Source of the DNA: Duncaniella sp.
Lineage (GTDB): Bacteria > Bacteroidota > Bacteroidia > Bacteroidales > Muribaculaceae
Assembly: GCA_029056055.1 (NCBI GenBank)
Contig: JAIDCC010000035.1
Span: 1 to 39,433, forward strand
Direction of reading: 5' to 3'
DNA length: 39,433 bases
The position numbers and the translations under genes were made by a program. The notes beneath the pieces are model-generated. The model did no database searches. It saw only the letters and a program-made list of their open reading frames with translations, and had not been told where the DNA came from. Shown here piece after piece: positions 7,846 to 17,833 of the stretch; positions within the stretch are counted from its first letter, which is position 1; each line of letters opens with the position of its first letter.

Positions 7846-7853
7846 TAACTTTG
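7846..7853 (+). promoter_or_regulatory. -7 box of the DUF115/GT2/tat operon
   Basis: TAACTTTG matches TAnnTTTG. No clear TTG is seen 20 bp upstream. It is divergent from the rprXY promoter, with about 40 bp between the two -7 boxes, so shared regulation is possible. Confidence 0.6.
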
Positions 7854-7973
7854 TTCGAATTTAACCCTGCCGGGCGGGCGCACGGGCGCCTGCACCCCGC
7901 GCGAGTTCCCCCGACCGCGCACCCGCAGCCCTGCGCAGGACCTCTCACCCCACCTTCCAAGCCGAACGTCAAA

Positions 7974-8846
7974 ATGTCAACAATAGCCGAACGCATAGCC
8001 GAGGGCGCATCGCTCGCCGCCTCAACGCTCAAAAGTGTCATAAAGATGGCGCTTCTGAGCCGCCACACGGCATCGGCACGTGCCGACCGGGGCGGACGCT
8101 CGCTCGTGGTGATGGGCAACGGCCCCTCGCTGGCCGACGTCATAGCCCGGAGAGACACGATGCTCGCCGGCGTCGACACCCTGGCAGTCAACTTCGCGGC
8201 CAACGCTCCGGAGTATGAAAGTCTCGCGCCCGACTATTACCTTTTGGCCGACCCCCACTTCGAAGCGGGCCGCTCGTCGGCCGACCCCAACGTGGTGCGT
8301 CTCTTCGAGCGCATCGACCGCCTCACCTCGCGGCCCATGACGCTCTTCATCCCCGCGCGATGGGACGCCTCGCGCCTCGGGCTCACCAACCCCCTGGTCA
8401 AGACGGCGCGCTTCAACCCCGTGGGTATCGACGGATGGCGCTCCTTCCGCCACGCAGCCTTCAGCCGCGGCCTCGGAATGCCCTCGCCACGCAACGTGCT
8501 CATCCCGGCCATAATGACAGGCATCGCCCTGGGCTACGAGACCATCTACCTCGTCGGCGCCGACCATTCGTGGACACGCACCCTCAGTGTCTCCGACGAC
8601 AACATCGTGCAGACCGTGCAGCCTCACTTCTACGACGACAACAAGGAGGAGCGCGAGCGCGTCAGCGCCGTCTATCGCGACGTGCGCCTCCACGACATGA
8701 TGCTCAGCTTCCACCTCGCTTTCAAAGCCTACCACGTCATAGCCTCCTATGCCGCCGCGCGCGGTGTGAAGATTTTCAACGCCACTCCCGGCTCGTTTAT
8801 CGACGCTTTCGAGCGCCGGCCGCTTCCCGAATCACCCCTGACCTGA
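7974..8846 (+). CDS. DUF115 / MptE-like protein
   Basis: This 290-residue protein carries VVMGNGPSLADV (residues 46-57), then 'VDTLAVNFAANAPEYESLAPDYY' and 'YLVGADHSW'. This is the pattern of the DUF115 (6-hydroxymethylpterin pyrophosphokinase MptE-like) superfamily, whose Rossmann-like members often sit in glycan or surface-polysaccharide loci. Here it is followed 13 bp later by a family 2 glycosyltransferase, so a role in sugar transfer or modification of a cell-surface glycan is more likely than pterin synthesis; that is inference. ATG 7974 is preferred because the open frame upstream starts inside the promoter (-7 box 7846-7853) and encodes low-complexity Pro/Arg sequence. Confidence 0.7.
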   Translation: MSTIAERIAEGASLAASTLKSVIKMALLSRHTASARADRGGRSLVVMGNGPSLADVIARRDTMLAGVDTLAVNFAANAPEYESLAPDYYLLADPHFEAGRSSADPNVVRLFERIDRLTSRPMTLFIPARWDASRLGLTNPLVKTARFNPVGIDGWRSFRHAAFSRGLGMPSPRNVLIPAIMTGIALGYETIYLVGADHSWTRTLSVSDDNIVQTVQPHFYDDNKEERERVSAVYRDVRLHDMMLSFHLAFKAYHVIASYAAARGVKIFNATPGSFIDAFERRPLPESPLT

Positions 8847-8859
8847 CTCCCGACTCTCC

Positions 8860-9825
8860 ATGAAAAAAATCACCATCCTCATCCCCGCCTACCACGAGGC
8901 AGCCAACCTGCCCGCCCTACACCGCGCTCTCTCCGACATCGTCGCCTCGATGGAGGCCGACGGACGGCGTTACGACTGGGAGTTTCTGGTGGTCAACGAC
9001 GGGTCGCCCGACGATACGCTCGGAGTGGCACGCCGTCTGCGCGAGACCGACCCGCGGGTGAGCGTGCTGAGCCTCACGCGCAATTTCGGAAAGGAAAACG
9101 CCATGCTGGCCGGGATGGACTATGCTTCGGGCGACTGCGTGGTGTTTATCGACGCCGACCTCCAGGACCCCGTAAGCCTCATCCCGCAGATGATTGAGGC
9201 TTGGGAGGAGGGCTATGACGACGTCTACGGACAGCGGCGCACCCGCGGGCGCGAGTCGTGGCTGCGCAAGCGTCTGACCCTCACCTACTACAATCTGCTG
9301 CAACGCTCGACGCGCATCAACGTGCTGCGCAACGTGGGCGACTTCCGCCTGCTCGACCGCCGCGCCGTCGAGACCATGCGCAACCTGCGCGAGACACAAC
9401 GCTACACCAAAGGGCTCTTCTCATGGATAGGCTACCGTAAGAAAGCCCTGCTCTTCGACCGCGACGACCGCGCCGGGGGGAAATCGTCGTTCTCGCTCTG
9501 GAGTCTTTTCAATCTCGCCATCGAGGGCATCACCGGCTTCACCACCGCCCCGCTGCGGTTTGCCTCGGTGGTCGGCATCATCGTCTCGCTCGTGGCGTTC
9601 GGCTACCTGATGTTTGTGCTCGCCAAGACGATTTTCTTCGGCGAAGTGGTGCGCGGCTATCCCACAATGCTCTGCGTCATCCTCTTCCTCGGAGGCTGCC
9701 AGCTGCTCTGTCTCGGCATAATCGGCGAATACATCGGCCGCATCTTCAACGAGACCAAGCGCCGTCCTCCCTACGTGGCCGACACCTTCAACGGCGAAAA
9801 AGTCACTCATCAAATCAATTCTTAA
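8860..9825 (+). CDS. Family 2 glycosyltransferase, polyprenyl-phosphate type (GtrB/DPM1-like)
   Basis: This 321-residue enzyme has a GT-A catalytic domain at 1-225 containing VVNDGSPDDT and the metal-binding DAD at 98-100 (IDADLQDP). Two C-terminal membrane helices follow, at about 235-260 and 270-295. That is the layout of transferases that load a sugar onto a polyprenyl phosphate at the inner face of the cytoplasmic membrane, such as GtrB, ArnC and yeast Dpm1. The exact sugar cannot be told. It is second in a four-gene operon, between the DUF115-like gene and tatA, and probably shares a surface-glycan task with its neighbour. Confidence 0.88.
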   Translation: MKKITILIPAYHEAANLPALHRALSDIVASMEADGRRYDWEFLVVNDGSPDDTLGVARRLRETDPRVSVLSLTRNFGKENAMLAGMDYASGDCVVFIDADLQDPVSLIPQMIEAWEEGYDDVYGQRRTRGRESWLRKRLTLTYYNLLQRSTRINVLRNVGDFRLLDRRAVETMRNLRETQRYTKGLFSWIGYRKKALLFDRDDRAGGKSSFSLWSLFNLAIEGITGFTTAPLRFASVVGIIVSLVAFGYLMFVLAKTIFFGEVVRGYPTMLCVILFLGGCQLLCLGIIGEYIGRIFNETKRRPPYVADTFNGEKVTHQINS

Positions 9826-9840
9826 AAACTAACAGCTTAC

Positions 9841-10041
9841 ATGATACTATCTTTCATCGGAGGTCTCGGCATGGGCGAGATTCTCATCATAGCTCTCGTG
9901 GTGCTTCTGCTGTTCGGAGGCAAGAAAATCCCCGAACTCATGAAGGGGCTCGGCAAGGGTGTGCGCTCGTTCAAGGAGGGCCTTAACGATGCCGGCACCG
10001 ATGCCGACCGCTCTAACGACAAAGAGGATAAAGATGCCTGA
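9841..10041 (+). CDS. tatA: Twin-arginine translocase subunit TatA/TatE
   Basis: At 66 residues this is a typical short TatA. An N-terminal membrane helix ([17 protein letters not shown]) is followed by the conserved [17 protein letters not shown] amphipathic helix and a charged tail. TatA oligomers form the membrane pathway for folded proteins with twin-arginine signals. It starts 15 bp after the glycosyltransferase stop, and its last codons overlap tatC by 8 bp. No tatB is seen, which is normal for a minimal TatAC system. Confidence 0.93.
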   Translation: MILSFIGGLGMGEILIIALVVLLLFGGKKIPELMKGLGKGVRSFKEGLNDAGTDADRSNDKEDKDA

Positions 10042-10858
10042 GACCCCGGGGCATACGTCACGGCCTGCCGACCCGGCTACTCCGGCCAAAGAGCAGGAGA
10101 CCGGTGATTTCTGGAGTCATCTCGACGTGCTCCGCGGCACAATCATCCGCAGTCTCGTCGCGGTGACCGTTCTGTCGGTGGCGGCTTTCGCGGCCAAGGG
10201 GCCTCTGTTTGCCGCGCTCCTCGCTCCGTCTCACCCCGACTTCGTCATCTACCGTCTTTTCGACCGTCTCTCCGCCCTCGCGGGGGGATACGCCGAGCCG
10301 TTCGCGCTGACCCTCATCAACACTCAGCTCGCCTCGCAGCTGATGGTGCATCTGCAAGCCGCCGTGTGTGTCGGGCTAATCGTGGCCGCTCCCTACATAC
10401 TTTACGAATTGTTTCGCTTCGTGGCTCCGGGGCTCTACCCCGCCGAGCTTCGGCTGGCGCGTCGCGCCCTCACGGGAGGATTTCTGCTTTTCGCAGCCGG
10501 CGTGGCCCTCACCTACTTTCTCATTTTCCCCCTTACGCTGCGCTTTCTCGCCACCTATCAGGTAGACCCCTCGATTGGCAACTACATCACTCTGTCGAGC
10601 TACATGTCGACGCTTCTCACGCTCTCGCTCGGCATGGGATTGTGTTTCGAATTGCCTCTTGTGCTTTGGATTCTGGGGCGACTCGGCGTCGTAGACCGCC
10701 CGATGCTCGCCCGGATGCGCCGCCACGCCGTGGTGGCCATTCTTATCGTGGTGGCCGTCATTACCCCGACCACCGACGTGCTCACGCTCATCGTGGTGTT
10801 CCTCCCCGTCTACATGCTCTACGAGCTTTCACTCCTCGCCGTCCCCCGCCGGCGCTGA
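10034..10858 (+). CDS. tatC: Twin-arginine translocase subunit TatC
   Basis: This 274-residue protein with six predicted membrane helices starts after a cytoplasmic segment whose '[19 protein letters not shown]' is the TatC N-terminal signature (usual form F..HL.ELR.R). '[15 protein letters not shown]' and the Glu-containing loop are also typical. TatC recognises twin-arginine signal peptides. ATG 10034 is chosen because it gives the TatC N-terminus directly and overlaps the tatA stop, implying coupled translation. The 3' end overlaps the convergent metallohydrolase gene by 30 bp, leaving no room for a terminator between them. Confidence 0.92.
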   Translation: MPETPGHTSRPADPATPAKEQETGDFWSHLDVLRGTIIRSLVAVTVLSVAAFAAKGPLFAALLAPSHPDFVIYRLFDRLSALAGGYAEPFALTLINTQLASQLMVHLQAAVCVGLIVAAPYILYELFRFVAPGLYPAELRLARRALTGGFLLFAAGVALTYFLIFPLTLRFLATYQVDPSIGNYITLSSYMSTLLTLSLGMGLCFELPLVLWILGRLGVVDRPMLARMRRHAVVAILIVVAVITPTTDVLTLIVVFLPVYMLYELSLLAVPRRR

Positions 10859-11890
10859 TTCCGACAGCAGCACGAGCGGCGTCGCGTCAAATCGCGGCAG
10901 GGCCATGAGGGTCACCTCGGCGGGTGTCTCCGAGGTCTTGCGAAATTCGGTGGCGATATCCATCACCCCCTTGTTGGTCAGCGCCTCGGCCACTTTGCCC
11001 ACAGCAATCTCGGGCGTGTTGTTGTCGTGGCTCAGGTGGCACAGGAAAATGTGGCGCAGGCGCGGCGTGTAGATGTCGCCGATGAAGCGCGCCGTGTCGT
11101 CGTTGTCGAGATGTCCGTTGGCGGCCAGGATGCGCGCCTTGAGATATTCGGGATAGCGCCCGGTGACGAGCATGCGCAGGTCGTAGTTGGCCTCGATGAC
11201 TATCGACTGGGCGCGGCGCATGTAGTGGTCGACACGCGGCGTAATCGACCCCAGGTCGGTGGCGATGCAGAAAGTCGCGTTGCCGAGCGTGATGAAGAAG
11301 CCGGAGTTGTCGCTGGCGTCGTGGCTCACCTCGAAGGGCACGATTTCGAAATCGCCTATCCTGAAGGGATGCTCCTTGAAAATCGGTTCGTGGTAGTCTT
11401 GCAGGCGGCGCGACACGTTGTGGCGGCGCATGATGCCTTTGAGCACACGCGGGGTGCAATAGAGCTTCATGTCGTGATTGCCGCGCAGCAGGGTGTAGGC
11501 CGACGCTATGTGGTCGTGGTGGTCGTGGGTCAGGAGTATGCCGGCCAGTTTCTTGGGATTGATGCCGTTGGCTTCGAGGGCGGTGCGGATGGTGTTGACG
11601 TCGCTGCCGGCGTCTATCAGAAATCCGGTCTCGCCGTCGCCGACGTAGCTGCAATTGCCCGCGCTGCCGCTCCCGATGGCCATGAAGAAGATGCCCTTGC
11701 GGTCGGTCTGTTCGGGCAGTTGCTCGAGCAGGCGCGTCTTTTCGGTCTCCTCGCGGTGGCGCGCGGCTATCCGCTTCATCTCCTCGTCGGGGATGAAGTC
11801 AAACCCTGCGTCAATGCGCTCTTCAAAATCGTTGAGCGTGTCAAACAGACTCTGTTGACGTCCGGGACGGTGGGTGATGCGGCGTGCCAT
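10829..11890 (-). CDS. Metallo-beta-lactamase-fold hydrolase (YycJ/WalJ-like)
   Basis: This 353-residue soluble protein has a distinct N-terminal ~65 residues followed by a beta-lactamase-fold domain. The metal-binding motif is THDHHDH (residues 121-127), preceded by GSGSAGNCSYV and LIDAG, the start of the YycJ/WalJ/VicX group. Further ligands are likely in 'EVSHDASDNSGF', 'ATDLGS' and 'HLSHDNN'. Members of this group are predicted nucleases or phosphodiesterases; the substrate here is unknown. It is last in the minus-strand valS operon, 29 bp after the methyltransferase gene. The N-terminal extension (MARRITHRPGRQQSLFDTLN onward) looks typical of the Bacteroidales version. Confidence 0.85.
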   Translation of the reverse strand: MARRITHRPGRQQSLFDTLNDFEERIDAGFDFIPDEEMKRIAARHREETEKTRLLEQLPEQTDRKGIFFMAIGSGSAGNCSYVGDGETGFLIDAGSDVNTIRTALEANGINPKKLAGILLTHDHHDHIASAYTLLRGNHDMKLYCTPRVLKGIMRRHNVSRRLQDYHEPIFKEHPFRIGDFEIVPFEVSHDASDNSGFFITLGNATFCIATDLGSITPRVDHYMRRAQSIVIEANYDLRMLVTGRYPEYLKARILAANGHLDNDDTARFIGDIYTPRLRHIFLCHLSHDNNTPEIAVGKVAEALTNKGVMDIATEFRKTSETPAEVTLMALPRFDATPLVLLSESAPAGDGEE

Positions 11891-11919
11891 TTCTGTGTTG
11901 TGTCTGGAGATTTTGATTG

Positions 11920-12651
11920 TCAGCGATAGAGCAGGAAGATTGTGGGGCGCTTGTCGTAGTCGGGCTTGACGCGGCGCCATTCGCTCAGCTTGCGTGTCAC
12001 GATGGTCTGCCCGGGGCCGGTGATGTCGCAGGCCACGCACAGGCGCAGTTCACCCGGGAGTGTCGACGCCAGTTCGGCTATCAGTTTGTTGTTGCGATAG
12101 GGCGTCTCGATGAAGATTTGCGTCTGGTCGTCGTGGGCTATGCGGCGCGTCATCTCGCGCAGACGCGCGGCGCGCGCTTTGCTTTCGTAGGGCAGGTAGC
12201 CCGCGAAGGCAAACTGCTGTCCGTTGAACCCCGAGCCCATCAAGGCCATGAGGATGCTCGACGGGCCCACCATGGGCACCACTTCGAGCCCGCGGCGCTG
12301 GGCGGCGGCCACGAGGTCGGCTCCGGGGTCGGCCACGGCGGGGCAACCCGCTTCGCTTATCACCCCGACGGGATGGCCTTCGAGCAGGGGGGCAAGCATC
12401 GCCTCCACCTCCGAGGCAGGGGTGTGCTCGTTGAGTTCGGTGAAGCTCAGCTCGTCGATGCAGATGCTGCGGTCGGCGCGTTTGAGAAATCGCCGCGCCG
12501 TGCGCACGTTTTCCACCACGAAGTGGCGAATCTGCCGCATCACTTCGATGTTGCGTGCGGGCAGCACGTCGCTCACCGGCGCGTCGCTCATGGTCGACGG
12601 CAGCAGGTAGAGCGCCGGACGCAATGCTTTCGGGCTGTCAGGGGTTTCCAT
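11920..12651 (-). CDS. SAM-dependent methyltransferase, RsmI/tetrapyrrole-methylase superfamily
   Basis: This 243-residue protein shows the superfamily pattern: ALYLLPSTMSD at the start, then GVISEAGCPAVADPGADLV (equivalent to the SAM-binding 'DAG.P..SDPG' of RsmI), then 'VPMVGPSSILMALMGSGF' and 'FIETPYRNNKL'. RsmI proper 2'-O-methylates C1402 of 16S rRNA. The present protein has the shorter, diverged Bacteroidales form and may have a related but different target. It lies 33 bp after sufB and 29 bp before the metallohydrolase gene, within one operon. Confidence 0.85.
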   Translation of the reverse strand: METPDSPKALRPALYLLPSTMSDAPVSDVLPARNIEVMRQIRHFVVENVRTARRFLKRADRSICIDELSFTELNEHTPASEVEAMLAPLLEGHPVGVISEAGCPAVADPGADLVAAAQRRGLEVVPMVGPSSILMALMGSGFNGQQFAFAGYLPYESKARAARLREMTRRIAHDDQTQIFIETPYRNNKLIAELASTLPGELRLCVACDITGPGQTIVTRKLSEWRRVKPDYDKRPTIFLLYR

Positions 12652-12684
12652 TACTAATACAACTTTTTTGACGCTCCCGGCGGG

Positions 12685-14184
<1,500 letters not shown>

Positions 14185-14191
14185 GTTTGTG

Positions 14192-14677
14192 TTATTTTGA
14201 GGGAGAGATTAATCCGAATAGCCACGGGGCGAAGGCTCTGACTGCCTCGACCACGGCGTTGCTGCCGTCAAACAATGCGTGTCCCGGCCAGAGCAGCGCG
14301 CCCAGATTGAGCGCGAGACTCAGCGGTACGCCCCACACGGCTATACCCACGACGGCGCCGGCGAGCGAGTCGAGCAGCCCGAGCGAAAGCTTTTTCACCA
14401 CGAACCGCAGCAACTTGGTGGCCACAGTCACAACGAGGTAGGAGCCGATGTAGATGCCCGCATAGACAGCCATCAATTGAAGGTAGTGACGGGGAAACGA
14501 CTCCGTCACATCTTCAATCGGAAAATACTGCATCACGGCCGGGCCCAGCAGACGGCAGGCTATCACGCCGATAAACAATCCGGCTATTGCGCCCACCTGA
14601 CCTACGATGCCTTTGTGGAAGCCCCACAATGCCGCCAGCGCGAGCACGCCGATGAAGATAATCGTTGCTGTTGTCAT
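14192..14677 (-). CDS. CvpA family membrane protein
   Basis: This 161-residue protein has four predicted membrane helices (about residues 3-20, 25-45, 65-88 and 100-125) and the CvpA-family opening '[20 protein letters not shown]'. E. coli CvpA is needed for colicin V production and affects membrane tolerance; the biochemical role is unsettled. It lies 30 bp after valS and 7 bp before sufB, and I recall the cvpA-sufB neighbourhood from other Bacteroidales. There are no signs of degradation. Confidence 0.85.
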   Translation of the reverse strand: MTTATIIFIGVLALAALWGFHKGIVGQVGAIAGLFIGVIACRLLGPAVMQYFPIEDVTESFPRHYLQLMAVYAGIYIGSYLVVTVATKLLRFVVKKLSLGLLDSLAGAVVGIAVWGVPLSLALNLGALLWPGHALFDGSNAVVEAVRAFAPWLFGLISPSK

Positions 14678-14707
14678 GTCGTCTTGCTGTCTTGCCGCGG
14701 TCCGGGG

Positions 14708-17332
14708 TTACTTCGTCAGGGCTTCGAGGGCTGCGCGCAGTGTGGCGAGCTTGGTGTCGGCATCGGCCAGCTTCTTGCGCTCGGCCTCTACCACCTGCGC
14801 CGGGGCGTTGGCCACGAAGCGCTCGTTTGAAAGCTTCTTCTCTACCGATTTGCGGAAACCTTCATAGTAGGCGATATCCTTGGCGAGCTTGGCCTTCTCG
14901 GCCTCTACGTCGATGCTGTCGAGCAGGGGCACGTTAAATTCGCGTGTGCCAACGAGGAACGAGGCGGCCGCGGGGTCGGAGGCCTCGGCTTTCACCACGT
15001 CGCTGAGGTTGGCGAGCTTCGCCACAATCGAGGGGAGCGCCACGAAGTCGTCGGCGCCTATCGAACGCAGTTCGAGCTTCTCGCGGGGAGGGATGTTGCG
15101 GGCCGCACGCACGCCGCGCACGCCGTTGATTATCTCTTTGGCCTGCTCCATGGCTGCCGTGAGACCGGCGTCGGCGCTCTTCGCTTCGGGCATGGCGGCA
15201 TACATGATTGATTCGCCGGGGCGGCGGGTGCCGATGTGCTGCCAAAGCTCTTCGGTGATGAAGGGCATGAAGGGATGGAGCAGACGCAGCAGCGAGTCGA
15301 AGTAGCCGATGGTGGCTTCGTAGGTGGCGCGGTCGACAGGCTTCTGATAGTCGGGCTTCACCATTTCGAGATACCACGACGAGAATTCGTCGCGGAACAG
15401 ACGGTAGACGGCCATAAGTGCCTCCGAGATGCGGAATTTGTCAAACGAGTCGTTGATTTCCTCTACAGCCTCCGAGAGCTTGGCCTCAAACCAGCGGCCG
15501 GCCGTGGCGGCGGCTTCAGGCTGCGGCAGGGTGTCGTCTACTTCCCAGCCCTTCACCAGACGGAACGCATTCCAGATTTTGTTGCAGAAGTTGCGGCCGT
15601 TCTCACAGAGCTTCTTGTCGAAGAAGATGTCGTTGCCGGCGGGAGCCGAAAGCATGATGCCCATGCGCACGCCGTCGGCGCCATACTCGGCTATCAGGTC
15701 GAGGGGGTCGGGCGAGTTGCCGAGCTGCTTCGACATCTTGCGGCCGATTTCGTCGCGCACGATGCCGGTGAAGTAGACGTTGTTGAAGGGCTGCTTGCCC
15801 ATGAATTCATATCCGGCCATCACCATGCGGGCCACCCAGAAGAAGATGATGTCGGGGCCGGTCACGAGGTCGGCCGTAGGATAGTAGTATTCTATTTCGC
15901 GGTTGCCCGGCTCGAGGATGCCGTTGAATAGCGAGATGGGCCAGAGCCACGACGAAAACCATGTGTCGAGGCAGTCGGGGTCGCGGGTCAGGTCGGCGGC
16001 GCTCAGCGCGGGGTCGAGTTCGAGGGCCAGCGCGAGGGCTTCCTCATCGCTCTCGGCCACTACGAAACGTCCGTCGGGCAGATACCACGCCGGAATCTGA
16101 TGTCCCCACCAGAGCTGGCGCGAGATACACCAATCGCGGATATCGGTGAGCCAATGGCGGTAGGTGGTCTTGAACTTTTCGGGCACGAATTTGATTACGC
16201 CCTCCTCGACGGCGGCAAGCGCGGGCTTGGCCATGCCGGTCATCTTGACAAACCACTGGTCGGAAAGACGGGGCTCGGTGACGGTGTCCTGATTGCGCTC
16301 CGAATAGCCCACCTTGTTTTCATACTCTTCGATTTTCTCGATGAGTCCTGCTTCGGCAAGGTCTTTGGCAATCTGCTCGCGCACGGCGAAACGGTCCATG
16401 CCTACATACATTCCGGCAGCTTCGCTCACCGTGGCGTCGTCGTTGAAAATGTCTATCGTCTCGAGTCCGTGCTTCTGGCCGAGCATGTAGTCGTTCATGT
16501 CGTGGGCCGGAGTCACCTTCAGACAACCGGTGCCAAACTCGATGTCGACGTAGGTGTCTTCGATGACGGGGATTTCCCTGCCCACCAAGGGCACCACTAC
16601 CCTCTTGCCGCGCAGATGCTGGTTTTTCGGGTCTTCGGGATTGATGCACATCGCCGTGTCGCCCATGATGGTCTCGGGACGGGTCGTGGCCACGATGGCA
16701 TAGCTGTCCTCGTCCACCACCTTGTAGCGCAGATAGTAGAGCTTGCTGTGCTCGTCCTTGTAGACCACCTCGGCATCCGACAGAGCCGTCTGCGCCTTGG
16801 GGTCCCAGTTGACCATGCGCTTACCTTTATAGATAAGACCCTTGCGATAGAGGTCGACAAACACCTTCGTCACCGAACGCGAGCGGATGTCGTCCATCGT
16901 AAAGGCAGTGCGCTCCCAGTCGCACGACGCGCCCAGCTTCTTGAGCTGCTCGAGAATGATGCCGCCATACTTGTGAGTCCAGTCCCAGGCGTGCACCAGA
17001 TACTCCTCGCGGGTCAGGTCGGTCTTCTTGATACCCTCCGAAGCCAGTTTGGCCACCACCTTCGCCTCGGTAGAAATCGAAGCATGGTCTGTGCCCGGCA
17101 CCCACAGCGCATTCTTGCCGAGCATACGCGCGCGGCGGGTCAGGATATCCTGAATAGTATTGTTGAGCATATGGCCCATGTGGAGGATACCCGTCACATT
17201 GGGCGGAGGTATCACAATCGTAAACGGTTCGCGGGCATCAGGCTCCGAATGAAACAATCGGTGCTCCAACCAGTAGGCATACCATTTGTCCTCGACGGCA
17301 CGAGGGTCATATTTCGTGGCTAACTCTTCCAT
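14708..17332 (-). CDS. valS: Valyl-tRNA synthetase
   Basis: This 874-residue class I aminoacyl-tRNA synthetase charges tRNA-Val in the cytoplasm. The HIGH-type signature is HMGH at residues 51-54 ([17 protein letters not shown]). The KMSK signature is KMSKQ at about residue 530. The editing domain occupies roughly 190-350 ([12 protein letters not shown]). The C-terminal ~65 residues are the Val-specific coiled coil ([20 protein letters not shown]). Length is normal for the family. It opens a five-gene minus-strand operon and is divergent from tRNA-Pro, with overlapping promoters in the 175-bp gap. Confidence 0.97.
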   Translation of the reverse strand: MEELATKYDPRAVEDKWYAYWLEHRLFHSEPDAREPFTIVIPPPNVTGILHMGHMLNNTIQDILTRRARMLGKNALWVPGTDHASISTEAKVVAKLASEGIKKTDLTREEYLVHAWDWTHKYGGIILEQLKKLGASCDWERTAFTMDDIRSRSVTKVFVDLYRKGLIYKGKRMVNWDPKAQTALSDAEVVYKDEHSKLYYLRYKVVDEDSYAIVATTRPETIMGDTAMCINPEDPKNQHLRGKRVVVPLVGREIPVIEDTYVDIEFGTGCLKVTPAHDMNDYMLGQKHGLETIDIFNDDATVSEAAGMYVGMDRFAVREQIAKDLAEAGLIEKIEEYENKVGYSERNQDTVTEPRLSDQWFVKMTGMAKPALAAVEEGVIKFVPEKFKTTYRHWLTDIRDWCISRQLWWGHQIPAWYLPDGRFVVAESDEEALALALELDPALSAADLTRDPDCLDTWFSSWLWPISLFNGILEPGNREIEYYYPTADLVTGPDIIFFWVARMVMAGYEFMGKQPFNNVYFTGIVRDEIGRKMSKQLGNSPDPLDLIAEYGADGVRMGIMLSAPAGNDIFFDKKLCENGRNFCNKIWNAFRLVKGWEVDDTLPQPEAAATAGRWFEAKLSEAVEEINDSFDKFRISEALMAVYRLFRDEFSSWYLEMVKPDYQKPVDRATYEATIGYFDSLLRLLHPFMPFITEELWQHIGTRRPGESIMYAAMPEAKSADAGLTAAMEQAKEIINGVRGVRAARNIPPREKLELRSIGADDFVALPSIVAKLANLSDVVKAEASDPAAASFLVGTREFNVPLLDSIDVEAEKAKLAKDIAYYEGFRKSVEKKLSNERFVANAPAQVVEAERKKLADADTKLATLRAALEALTK

Positions 17333-17404
17333 GAGGGGATAGAAATTTACGGTAGATGAATCGATTTTTTATACCCGAAATCGCGTTATGCGAATTTCAT
17401 AGTG

Positions 17405-17437
17405 CAAAATTACTAAAAAAATTTGGAAACTTCACAA
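17405..17437 (-). promoter_or_regulatory. Promoter of the valS operon
   Basis: TAATTTTG (17405-17412, minus strand) with TTG at 17435-17437, spacer 22 bp. It overlaps the divergent tRNA promoter. Confidence 0.7.
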
Positions 17438-17453
17438 AAACTTTCTACCTTTG
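17423..17453 (+). promoter_or_regulatory. Promoter of tRNA-Pro
   Basis: TTG (17423-17425), a 20-bp spacer and TACCTTTG (17446-17453) match the Bacteroidales consensus. The precursor leader of about 50 nt contains a small hairpin, CGACCC-TC-GGGTCG. Confidence 0.75.
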
Positions 17454-17507
17454 CGCCACGAAAACATCGACGACGTCGACCCTCGGGTCGCTCGCCGCAT
17501 TGCCAAT

Positions 17508-17580
17508 CGGGGTGTAGCACAGTTGGCAGCGCGCCACGTTCGGGACGTGGAGGTCGGAAGTTCGAGTCTTCTCACCCCGA
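17508..17580 (+). tRNA. tRNA-Pro, anticodon CGG
   Basis: This 73-nt tRNA reads codon CCG. The acceptor stem CGGGGTG pairs with CACCCCG, with discriminator A at 17580. The anticodon stem is CCACG/CGTGG around loop TTCGGGA, giving anticodon CGG. The T arm is GGAAG-TTCGAGT-CTTCT. The D arm GCAC/GCGC has one A-C mismatch, at canonical positions 12-23, which is a small oddity. CCA is not encoded and must be added after transcription. The gene is a single unit between its own promoter and a strong terminator. Confidence 0.95.
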
Positions 17581-17592
17581 CATGCAAATGTT

Positions 17593-17632
17593 AATTGCCT
17601 ACAAGTCAACGACTTGTAGGCAATTTTATTTT
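17593..17632 (+). terminator. Rho-independent terminator of tRNA-Pro
   Basis: A perfect 15-bp stem (17593-17607 with 17611-17625, core GCCTACAAGTC) with loop AAC is followed by TTATTTTA. Confidence 0.9.
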
Positions 17633-17700
17633 ATACCGGGACAAATACGGGCCAAGTCGCGCCCAACCTCCCCCTACTCCCTTCTCACTCCTCCCCTCCT

Positions 17701-17750
17701 TGACGCACAAACGCCACAGCCTCCAAAGAAGCTGTGGCGTTCGTGCGTCA
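17701..17750. repeat. Long inverted repeat between tRNA-Pro and ugd
   Basis: Two 20-bp arms (17701-17720 and 17731-17750) pair with a single A-C mismatch around a 10-nt loop; the inner core is AACGCCACAGC. No T-run follows on either strand. A second, 7-bp hairpin (CGTGGTT/AACCACG) is at 17769-17786. They lie between tRNA-Pro and the 3' end of ugd and may stop ugd transcription, but the lack of a U tract is atypical. Nothing else is seen in 17633-17833. Confidence 0.6.
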
Positions 17751-17833
17751 GATGAAATGCTCAGTCGTCGTGGTTGCCAAACCACGGCAAAGCATCCTTG
17801 TGGAGATGGCGGTGTGAGGGGGAGACGGGGTGG

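Noticed and set aside
7851-7973. Upstream start for the DUF115-like protein
   Set aside because: The codon lies inside the -7 box and the added residues are Pro/Arg/Ala-rich; ATG 7974 fits better.
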